From Eopsaltria australis (lineage: Eukaryota > Chordata > Aves > Passeriformes > Petroicidae): DNA of 64,000 bases. Below, piece by piece: positions 19,488 through 28,874 of this stretch. Under the pieces are notes generated by a model, which made no database searches, was not told where the DNA came from, and saw only the letters and a list, made by a program, of their open reading frames with translations. Made by a program: the position numbers and the translations under genes. The first letter of the stretch is position 1. Every line of letters starts with the position of its first letter. The stretch lies in assembly GCA_034509425.1 (NCBI GenBank), contig JAVTVJ010000464.1, forward strand, positions 1,240,001 through 1,304,000. Direction: 5' to 3'.

Positions 19488-21649
19488 CCTAAGGCATCAA
19501 ACTCACGGACTGAAGTACCTGAGCAATGACAATTCCCCAGCTGCATGCAGGAATCAACTCCCAGACAACCAGGGACACAGCTGAACAGCTGAAAGCAGGG
19601 GACATCTCTCTGCTATTAATATCTGGGGTTAGCACAGTTGCAAAGTCAATGACAAAATGCTGCAAGACCAGCTGCTGGGAACAGAGCGCTCCAGCAGCAG
19701 CACGAGTGGGAGGCACAGTGCACAGGGACCTCTGACAGAGAGCTCTTGTGCAAGTCCTGGCTCCAACATGGGCTCCAGCCCCTTGGCAGCCCCATGCTGC
19801 CTTGTTTTCCCACTCTGAAGGGGCAACATGCTTCCTTAGCTCTGCTTCTGGATTCTCATCATTTAATCACTATGAAGGTTAGAGGATTATGATCAGTTGC
19901 CAAGAAAATCATGAACTCCGACCATCCATCCCAAACACTGTAATAAAACCCCTCAGAAAGTGATAAACATCTTCACCTCCCTGCTCTGCCTGTTCACAAT
20001 GCAAAGTGGGTCTTTCAGAAGATGAACTTGAGTTCAGAGTCTGCCTCGCAGCTGGCAGTGCGGGAAGGTGAAGTGTTTACCTCCAGAACCCAGCTGAGGA
20101 GATATAACAGTAAATTAGGGAGAAACAGGCAGTTTTGCCAATGGCTCATTAAGAAAAATGCCTGCCCACAAAATCATTACCCTGCTAGCAGGCAGGAGTG
20201 AGTGTGAAGCAATAGGAAATCCAACCCTAAATCTCTTTCCCATGTGCTGAGCCAAAGAACATTCTGAGCTTATTGCAAAGTTTCTATTCCTGTTCTTGAT
20301 GATACTAAAGAAAAAAAAAAATCCCTTTGGCTTCCAGAAAGAAAAGTGAAAAATAAAGTCATGCTGAAGCAGTAAGTGCTGAGGAAGATTCACAGAAAGA
20401 GCATTAACCCTTTTTAATTGCAGATGTGGGTGTCTGTGGGGAGCAGGTTCCCAGCAGTGTTCAGATATCTCTCTGGGAGCCCAGCAGCGCTGTGATGACA
20501 CCGAGGACTTTCATTCCAATTCATTTCTTTCTTATCTGAAGTTACTCCAGCCCTTTACCTACAGTCTGCCTTAGCAGTAACTTTGAGGCTGTGAACAGAA
20601 TAAACTCTGCACTTTAGACCTATCCCAGACCAGATCTGAGCTGAATTTTTTTGTTAATTTGAAATAAAACTGTCCCCAGTGGCACCACGTGAAATGTTGG
20701 GCTGAAGCTGACAGGACACAGAGCTGTAACAAGTAATACCAGAAGAGTTGGCAGAAGAAAGAGTTAAATTAGAGGCATTTCAGAGGACAGCACCATCAAC
20801 ATAAGTCACATCTGAGGGAAACTGCCTTACCTATGGTTCTGCTTGCTCTTTACGTGACTAAGGCTGAAAGAATAATAATCGCATTTTTGTAGTTCTATTT
20901 GCTGTTTCTGTTTCTCTCAACTCCTGTAATGACAAATCAGTTGCGTTCTCAGGTTCCTGCTGTTGCAATACTTGGGTTGTGTATGTGGCAGATAAATTTC
21001 TGAGAATTTCAGGTGAATTTCATGATAAATATTTTTCACTTAACCAGGGAGAAAACCTGTGTTAAAAAATGAACAAACAAACAACAGAGTCAAATTCTGT
21101 TTTAAAGGGGCTTTTTGTTCTTAAGTCCCCTCAGTTCCTGGCCTGCACCTCATTCAGTGCACCATGGACCTGGTGATGTTCGTTGCTGGCAGCAAAGTCA
21201 CTCTGGGGGGAGGTTCATTGGTGCTGATGGGGCACTGCTGTGGGACACATAAGGAGGAGAGATGATCATAACCCTCCATCTCTGGCAAGTGCTCTGATAC
21301 TTGTGATTTGCTGGTACTCAGAGGGGAACATCTTCCAGAAATAGCCAGGTTGGCAGGGTTTCACAACACAGGGTTTCACAACACAGGAGATCTGACAGTT
21401 ACATGGTGCTGCACCCAGCTGAAAAATCTGATACTCTGAATAAAAGCAGCCATATCCTTCCAGGTGGCAGCTTCCTTCATGTAAGCAGTTCACACAGCTG
21501 TACATCTCACTTGCAGCACCACACCAGCTCACTCTCAGTCTGCAAACCCCTACCTGCAAGGTGTGGAAGCATCATGAGACACCCCTCATGATGTGTCAGC
21601 AGCTGACCTGACACTATAACCCCTTGTCTGCTTAATAACCCATTAAGGG

Positions 21650-21728
21650 TTTCAGATGCTGGTGGGTTGGGATGTCACAGCCCAGGAGCTCAAAGTAGCA
21701 TTTGTCACTGCTAATCCCCTTCTGAACA
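21650..21728 (-). pseudogene. TTLL9: TTLL9 remnant, VQK...LKP exon
   Basis: After a tttcatccag acceptor, the frame reads VQKGISSDKCYFEL then GCDIPTHQHLKP, against VQKVIISDKHCFEL and YDILIDQDLKP in human. Directly after LKP the family has WLLEV. Here four extra bases (TTAA) precede TGGGTTATTAAG, shifting the frame into a TAA. The expected GT donor after that point is absent (AAG is followed by CAG). Confidence 0.85.
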
Positions 21729-22235
21729 CTGGATGAAAGTGCTTGTCCATATCCACAATGAGAAACTCCACTGGCCCTGCCCCACACTTGGGAGTCGGGC
21801 ACTGTCTGAGTTGCTCCATCACCCACCTGCAGCCCTGAGACATCCAAACAATTGCACAAAGTCATTTCCAACAGATGATCACACATTTAGTCCGTGCCAT
21901 TTGTTTTCAATCATAATCTCCACAGCCCAGCAATAATTCTGAGTAAAAGGCCAGAGACCAGAAGGTTGGGGCCACCCAACTCAGTACTCAGCAGTTAAAT
22001 CTCCAGGCTTAACTGCTGTACTGCTACAGGAGAAAACAGCCCCCAGGTCTCCAACAGAAGTTCCCCAGCAGCAATCCACATCCTCTCTGTTCTCAGGGTA
22101 CTGCAAAGACTCTCCCTACTGACAAGAGAGATGTAGAGAAGGGAGCAGCCCATAAAATGGGGATTTCAACACCATCCTCCATTATGCTCAAACATCATTC
22201 TCAGATTCATGAGAAATCTGACAACCTGTTTAATT

Positions 22236-22275
22236 TTTTTCCTTCCTCCCTCCCTCCCTCTCTCTCTCTCTCAGC
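22236..22275. repeat. CCCT/CT pyrimidine tract
   Basis: A run of ccttcctccctccctccctctctctctctctc inside the decayed TTLL9 locus. Simple repeat only. Confidence 0.9.
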
Positions 22276-22599
22276 TGCCACCTCTTGAGAGAGGAGGCTT
22301 AACAGTGACAGCTGTGTGCAGCAATGCCAGCCTCGCTGTCTCTCTAAGGTCTCAGAAGCAAAGGTCTGAGCTACATCTACCTCTCAGGAGTGCACTAATG
22401 GAAACATTATTGAGTTTAAATTAAAAAATATCCACCTTATAGATGCACAAAGCAATATTAAAGCAGAAATCTGGCCCAACTTCACGCCTAAAGCTGCCAC
22501 CAAGGAAACCACCTGGCTGTGTGTCAGGAGAGGAGGCAGCACAGTTAAGTGGCTGCAGCACACGTGGCAGCTGGCAGGGTGAGGTCAGCTCACCTGCAC

Positions 22600-22711
22600 C
22601 TGCCAGAGATCCTAGAGCAAGCAGCCCGGAATAGCCTGCAGGCAGCACGTCCCCCTCCCCGGGATCACTCAGGTGCAGGATTTTGTGCTGCCACGTTTGT
22701 GAGAGGAACAT
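22600..22711 (-). pseudogene. TTLL9: TTLL9 remnant, YVHLTNVAVQ exon
   Basis: A tttcatcccag acceptor is followed by codons reading (Y)VPLTNVAAQNPAPE and then TGA, where human has YVHLTNVAVQKTSPDY. Further on, CTGCAGGCTATTCCGG resembles the codons for LQRFR of the same exon, but no frame stays open. The segment ends in degraded GC-rich sequence near 22600. Confidence 0.8.
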
Positions 22712-23630
22712 CTGGGATGAAATAGAGCTAAAGATCCAAGGCAAACAGACACCGAATAAGCAAATATGCTTGACAGTCCTCAGTGCCCCAGCGACAATTA
22801 ATTGTTTTCCCGGTCTGTCCCTAACTATTTTCCCAGTTTTCAGCCACCTGAGCTGAAATCCAACACTGCATGATGCTATCTGACCAAAAATAGTAAAAAT
22901 CAGAAGTAATAAGTAATAGAAAAGGAAAGAACAACTGCCCTGAGGTAGTGCTGTACAGCCAAGGTGAGGCACTGGCACAGGTTGCCCAGAGAAGCTGTGA
23001 ATGCCCCTGTCGTGATAAACCAAAGTTTGCTCAGATAAATCGGTTGAGCCCTGCGATCTATTGTTTCCCAGATAAGCCACTTAGACAAAGTGTTATTGCG
23101 TCAGATAAGGGAAAAGGCCGATAAGAAGCAGATCCTGCAGAGGTGGGGTAACGTTTTTTGTCACGCCAATTTCCTCCCTCTCGGTAAGGCACAGCCGCGT
23201 ATGAGAGCGTAAAACCCCCGCAAGGGAGGTACCGAGGCATTTCCCCTAAGACTGAACACACATAACCCGTGGAAGTCTTTGTTTTGCGTGGGCTCCTAAT
23301 GGATCAAGACTGTGACCATCATGCAGACCACAGACATTGAAACTGTAATGATCACATCGCATCACTGGATTTATGGGTGGTGATATTTTTCCTCTCCACT
23401 ATTTTTTATTGTTTTCTCTCTTTCTTTCTTTCCTTTATGTTTTCACTTTGTTATTTTTATATTTTTGTAAAAAATAATCAAAACGGCTGTATCCCTCCTT
23501 TTCTTTAAAATTATTTTGAAACGAACCTGCCTCATATATGCACATTAGTCATTCAGTGTCGTTTCACTCTAATTTACCCCGAGGGATCTATTAAGAAGAA
23601 CCTCAGTTACCGCTCAAAGGTGGGCAGTAA

Positions 23631-23715
23631 CACCCATTCCTAGAAGTGCTCAAGGCCAGGTTGGATGGAGTTTGGAGCAACCTGGTCTAGTGGAAGGTGT
23701 CCCTGCCCACAACAG
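23631..23715 (+). mobile_element. CR1 LINE 3' tail fragment
   Basis: It carries agtgctcaaggccaggttgg and gcaacctggtctagtggaag followed by ggtgtccctgccc, the sense-strand 3' region of avian CR1. The terminal tail repeats are missing. Confidence 0.85.
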
Positions 23716-24416
23716 GAACAAGATTTTCACCTCACCGTGTCTCCAAACCTTGGTGCACCCTCCCCCAAAGCAGCCTCCTCTGCTGCACCTGCACTCTGCA
23801 AAGGCTTTTGATCATTTAGAGTGAGTGTGAACCCTGCTGAACTTTCACAGAGAGAACTGATGGATTTTTCTGTCTCCTAAACCATCCAATTGAGGTGGCA
23901 TACCTTTTGGGAAGATGTGTTAATCAAATAAAAGCTATCAAACTCAATACAGCAGCAAGTGTGACACGTCGGAAATCAAATAGTTCTCTCCTGTGAATCA
24001 CCCTGTCCTTACATTCCGTGAACCCAAGGAAGAAAAAAGGCTGCCAAAATTCAACCACGAACAGTAAAACTAGGAGTGACATTTCAGCTTTGTTCCGAGC
24101 TGATTTGTCAAACTGACATTTCCAGTGATCTGGTGACACCACTTTTCCAATGAAAAAGGACTGGAGAGAGACAGGGTGACAGCAGCAGCGACGGGCCAGC
24201 CGAGTCCTGGAGGTGTTTGCAGGAGTTGGAAGTGACAAGGTTCATCTGATGCATCTAACACCAAGCAGTAGAAATGCACAGTCCTTTCCTTACCCTGCTG
24301 GAATCTTAGAAAATCCTGAGTTGAAAGGCACATACAAGGATCAAAATACAACTCCTGGCCCTGTGCAGGATCACACAAAGAATGTATAGTATAAATATAT
24401 TATAAAACATGTCTAT

Positions 24417-24436
24417 TTTATATATATATATATATG
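24417..24436. repeat. (TA)n microsatellite
   Basis: A short run of alternating TA in an AT-rich block (about 24375-24510). There is no gene content nearby. Confidence 0.9.
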
Positions 24437-26064
24437 ATACTATAACCCAGTTGCTGCCTAGTCTTAGATGTACCTGAGATTACATATTTATATATAAATA
24501 TGTACACAGAGCGTAAAAAAACAGATCCCAGAGAAAATATTCAGCCATTTGGGAAAATCCATTATAAAAACATTTATTGTTGCCCTGGAGAATGGTGAAG
24601 GAATATGGCAGGAGGAGGGAGAACAGACCAAGTACTGGCAGAAGGAGAGGATGAAAAAAGAGCAAAAGAACAAAATGCCTATTGGATATTCCCAAAGAAA
24701 AGACAGTCATTCTCACCTTCTTCAATCAATTATACACTTCAGTTTTCAGGAACATTCCCCCACCTTGTGACTTGCCAACCTACAGATGGAAGAGCAGACT
24801 GAGTGGCTTTAACGTTAGCATTTCCTGTAGTTTTCCAGAATTTCAGCGCAGCAGACCTGCATAACCTGATTCATCAGCTGTTCGTGTGCAAGCATGTTTA
24901 TTTAAGGTTATGGGGGCAGGGAGAGCCAACAAAAACCCCCTCATATTTGTGTTTGGAGGATTCCTGGAGGAAAGGCAGAGCAGGCAGCCTATGGGGAACT
25001 CCCACAGCACCAAATAAACAAACTGTCACACGCTTCCAGAAATACACGTAACGCAACATATGTTGTTGGAAATTTTAAGTCCCATTTTAAATTTGTGTAC
25101 ATTACAGGAGAACTTAATTAAACAGGAAAGTAAAAAAGATGTTGGGGAACTATGGCAAATGAGCAGAAAAATCCAGAAGACAGCCTAGGCTGCACATTGC
25201 ATAAAAGAGGGTGAGGAGTGGCCCAGAGAAGGCACCCAAGGAGCACAGCTCTCACACTGCTCCCCAAGTCCAGCTTCCTCCAGCCCCAGGATGTGGCACT
25301 GGGCACATCCTGACCTCCCACTGTCTCTGAGAGCGGGAATGGGCAACCCAGGACATCACAACACGGGGCTGCTCCAGAACACAGACCAACAGAAGGAGTA
25401 ACATGGAGTTTATTTTTACTTGCCTGCAAGTTTTGAGGTCAGCTACAATCTATTTAAGTTGTTGGTATAATTTCAGTAATCACAGGCTTTCCATATATCC
25501 TTATTTACCGTGTTCTGGTTATTTACCATGTTAATTGAGGTTGTGGGGCATAAAATCAGCTTAATATAAGGGTTTTGTTGCCAATTAACACGTTCCCATT
25601 TGTAGAGTTAGATAATCACTAGCTGCTATCCTCCTGGTTGTAATTCACGAGTTGGTTTGCATAATTACCTCCCAGTCACTTCTCACAAGGGTAAGACAAA
25701 TCCTCCTGTCCCAGCCTCCTCACCAGACCTGCTGCACAAAACAGAGGGACTGCTCACTCACAGGGGTGTGATTTTAATTATGCACCACAGCGCAACACTT
25801 AGGATGTTAAATGGCTTGAATCCTCTGGCATGAGCAAGGCATTTCTCAGTGTCACATGGTATTGTCAGAATTTCTAAAGGAAACACAATTTTTCCTCGAT
25901 CCCCAGATCATTTGCTGAAGTGGAAGCTGTGGTGTTCAGCACAGCTCCAGGCAGCTGTAGGTTTGGGGGGACTAACGTGACTCAGAGGATAAGGCTGCCC
26001 TTCTCTACCTGCGGGGCAGAGAGAAGTTCATGCCAACCAAATCCATCCCAGCTTGTGCTCCAGA

Positions 26065-26222
26065 CTGGTAATGGATATCCCTTCCTGGAAGTGTTCAAGG
26101 CCAGGTTGGACTGGGCTTTGAGCAACCTGGTCTAGTGGAAGTTGTCCCTGCCATGGCAGGGAGTTGGAATGAGACGAGCTTTAAGATCCCCTCCAACCCA
26201 AATGATTCTGGGATTCTGTGAT
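26065..26222 (+). mobile_element. CR1 LINE 3' tail fragment
   Basis: It contains gttcaaggccaggttggac, gcaacctggtctagtggaag, ctccaacccaaatgattctg and ends near gggattctgtgat, the typical 3' terminus of CR1. It sits about 570 bp left of the best TTLL9 exon. Confidence 0.9.
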
Positions 26223-26794
26223 AATGGAGCTTCCCGTAATCTCTTCACATTCTCAGGATGGAATTCCACCCAGTAAATTCACACCAGACTTGCACCAGCT
26301 GACATCTAACACAATGGGATTTCCCTAAATCCAAACAGATGTTTTCACGGCTCCATCTTTGGGGGCTGCCCTAATGCTCATTAACCAGAAGCCCAATTAG
26401 CCACCTGCCCTGCACACACCTCCACCTTCTTGCACACCTGCAGCTGAACTGAAAGACTTCAGAGCATGAACTCAGCCAGAACCCCATAGCCAGAACTCCT
26501 GGGAGCACTGTCTGTTCCTCCACACAGAGCTCTGCACTTTATACCTTCACCACTGAGTTAACTTTGGCTCTGCAAATAAACTGAGCTGACTTTCAGCCAC
26601 TGAAATAAACTCTAACACAAGAAGCAGTGTTTTGGTGGTATGTGTTGATCAGGAACCTGGCCACAAGCACTGCTGCTCCATGTCACCTTGGTCTGCCCAA
26701 TTCTTCCTGCAGGTTTCCTGCATATTTTCCTCTCCCTCTGAAGAACGAAGGCATCCATTCATCTCTCATTTTCCTTGGGAGAGCACACACTTAC

Positions 26795-26980
26795 CAGTTT
26801 CATAACCCAAGTGATGCCAGGTTTCTTGCAAAATTCTTCCACAAACAAATAATACTCTGAAGGCATTTTGAGGGTCTTCAGAACAAAGGCACCTTTTTTT
26901 GCCTCAGGCTTTCCCGCTTCCCTTTCCAACTGCTTCCGAAACCTCTTCAGATCCTTTGCTAAGCAGCTGTTCTGACTCAG
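26795..26980 (-). pseudogene. TTLL9: TTLL9 remnant, best preserved exon
   Basis: A 186-nt exon, 62 codons with no stop, has an intact ctacccag acceptor and GTAAGT donor. It reads [16 protein letters not shown], then [20 protein letters not shown], closely matching human TTLL9. The final residue is Leu (CTG), where the family has the Pro of the nearly invariant W(I/V)xKP motif that begins the ATP-binding region. Taken alone the exon could look functional; the downstream remnants argue otherwise. Confidence 0.85.
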
Positions 26981-27374
26981 CTGGGTAGAAAGAGAAATAC
27001 AAGATTCAGCACAACAAATGCTTCCACAGTATGACTTGCTTTAATTGCCCTTGAGAAGCTTCTGGGGATCAACTGCACCACACATTCTGAGAGGAAAAAT
27101 AAATAAATACGGATACCACTGAGAACTGCTTTTTCTTTGTGGACGAAGAGGATAAATTTCAATTTTCTGTCTCTCTGCATGAACACTGCGAGCTAAAACA
27201 GAGCAAGTCTTAAAACCCACGTTCCACCATTCCTGCTGTAGCTTTCCTGTGCAGCCAGCATCCCCCTCTCCAGGGCAGGCAGCTGCCCACAGTGACATTG
27301 CAGCAGCTCAGCATCAGCACTCCTGAACCACCACAGATCAACCCAGCATTACAAACCACCCTCGACCTCCCTCC

Positions 27375-27472
27375 ATAGAGTCACAGCCTGGTTTGGCTAA
27401 AAGCTCATCCCATTCCACCTCCTTGCCATGGGTAGGGACACCTTCCACTAGACCAGGCTGCTCAAATGTCAC
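27375..27472 (-). mobile_element. CR1 LINE 3' tail fragment (inverted)
   Basis: catagagtcacagcctggtt, ccattccacctccttgccat and ggacaccttccactagacca mark the reverse-complement 3' end of CR1. Confidence 0.85.
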
Positions 27473-27519
27473 AGCTGGTGAGGGCTGAGGCTCCCAGAGG
27501 GATCACATCCTGCTCGGGC

Positions 27520-27725
27520 ACTGTGCTGCAGGAGACATCGCCCAGGAGAGGTCAGGGCTGGAGGTGCTCATACATCGGGATGGGCTGCCCAGGGATGTGG
27601 TGGAATCACCGTCCCTCAGGTGTTTCAGGACAGGCTGGAGTAGCTCCCTGTGCCCCGGTCTGGTTGGCAAGGTGGTGTTCAGTCATAGGTTGGACTCCAT
27701 GATCTCAGAATTAATTAATTCTGTC
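27520..27725 (+). mobile_element. CR1-like LINE fragment
   Basis: It contains gggctgcccagggatgtggt, caggctggagtagctccctg and aggttggactccatgatctc. These are CR1 3' untranslated patterns in sense orientation and a different subfamily look from the neighbouring inverted tail. It ends in an aattaattaattct repeat that may be a tail microsatellite. Confidence 0.75.
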
Positions 27726-27989
27726 ATACCTGTAGCATCTAAACCTGCCCATAGATACCAACTATACTCCCCATACACAGTGGGAGGCTCGGGGAAGGGG
27801 GTCTGTCCTTGCCCTCACCTGCACAGGGAGCTTACGGTGCTTAACGTGGTGCCCCGGGGATGTGCAGCAGTTGGGATATAAGGCCGGGAACCCGCCGGGA
27901 GCTCAGCGGGAACCCTCCGGGACCCTCTCCGAGCCGAGCCGAGCCGGGCCGGGCTGGGCCGCGACCCCCGCCCGCCTCTGAGGGCGCCC

Positions 27990-28003
27990 GTCCCCATGGC
28001 AAC
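27990..28003. promoter_or_regulatory. RFX X-box-like element
   Basis: GTCCCCATGGCAAC fits one perfect half (RGYAAC as GGCAAC) and one degenerate half of the X-box consensus GTNRCC-N(0-3)-RGYAAC. RFX factors use such sites to drive ciliary genes, so a site here would suit the former TTLL9 promoter. It is a short motif, and chance occurrence in GC-rich sequence is possible. Confidence 0.4.
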
Positions 28004-28249
28004 CGCGCGGCTGCGCGCCAGGGGGCGCTCTCGGCACCCGCACCCCCACACTGCCCCCACACAGCCCGGCCTGGTCCCCCCAGAACCCCCGGGCTGACCC
28101 TCCCGGCGGCTGCCGGTGACACGCAGCGCTGCGGAGCCCCTGAGCCCTGCTCCGCGCTGGCACTGCCCATCCTGCGGCCCTGCGAAGTCGCCAAGACACT
28201 CCCGCAGCCCCCCGGGCAGGGCAGGGATCCTGCGGCACCTGGCTGCAGG

Positions 28250-28405
28250 TGGGCACGGGCAGGGCAGGGCAGGGGGAGGTGCGGTGCAGGCACGGGGTGG
28301 GGAGGGTGGGCACAGTGCGAGCAGGGGTGGGCACGCTGCGGGCAGGGCAGGGATAGGTATGGTGCATGCAGGGGAGGGCATGGCGTGGGCAGGGGTGGGC
28401 ATACT
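28250..28405. repeat. Degenerate GGGCAGGG / GTGGGCA minisatellite
   Basis: Imperfect units of about 20-30 bp built from gggcagggcagg, ggtgggcac and gcgggcaggg recur about six times within the CpG-rich block upstream of DUSP15. Confidence 0.6.
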
Positions 28406-28874
28406 GCCGGGCGCTTCGCCGCGTGGCCGCACAGACCTTCCTTGATGGAGCAGGACAAAGGTTTTGTTCTTCTCCCAACAGTGCAGCCTTGTGCGGCCGC
28501 GGGCAGCGGCGACAGGCAGCAGCCAGCGCGGCCCCGTGCTCCCACGCCACGGCGCAGGGGGGGAGTTTCTCCTCCTTTGTCTGCTCCCGGCCAGGCAGCA
28601 GCCGGTGCGCGGCAGCGCCGGAGCAGCCGGGGAAGGGCCTCGGCAGCAGCCGCGGAGGACGGCGGCCGCGGTCCCCTCTGCCCCGGCACAGCCACCGGCC
28701 CGGCCGCGCCGCGCTGGGAACGAGCAGCGATCCCGGGGCAGCCAAGCTCTTCATGACGGGAACCCGACCAGGCAGCGGGGACGGCAGCTGCGCCCGGGGA
28801 CGGGGAGGAGGACGGCAGCACTGGGGACAAGGACATTCGCGTCCCGTCCCCACTCCCGGCGCCCGCCGTCGGCC

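Larger units (their letters stand above)
19374..26980 (-). pseudogene. TTLL9: TTLL9 unitary pseudogene (tubulin polyglutamylase family)
   Basis: Four minus-strand segments in the correct order resemble successive exons of TTLL9: 26980-26795, 22711 to about 22600, 21728 to about 21650, and 19487-19374. They are separated by intron-sized gaps and keep several splice acceptors, so this is the native locus in its syntenic place (between DUSP15 and PDRG1, opposite strand), not a retrocopy. Disruptions visible directly are a TGA inside the HLTNVA exon, a frame loss and missing donor after LKP, and a frameshift with an upstream TGA before the LTG block. The exons for the ATP-grasp core (SQGKGIF to KFDLRVYV) and the N-terminal exons were not found. 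In other vertebrates TTLL9 adds glutamate side chains to axonemal tubulin and affects sperm flagellar beating. Several CR1 tails sit inside or next to the locus. An alternative is an extremely divergent but spliced gene, which the stop codons make unlikely. Confidence 0.8.

Noticed and set aside
21266..21559. Cys-rich minus-strand frame near the TTLL9 remnants
   Set aside because: It does not align with the missing TTLL9 segments or any family I recognise, and has no convincing splice sites.
24241..24345. Possible TTLL9 ATP-binding exon (a QQGKERTVHF phrase after a tcaactcag acceptor)
   Set aside because: It lies in the right place and strand, but resemblance to SQGKGIFLF is too short and weak to claim without alignment.
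27181..27300. Possible TTLL9 N-terminal exon (QQEWWNVGFK resembling EGEWDFYWCDV)
   Set aside because: Only two or three residues agree and no splice sites fit; treated as chance.
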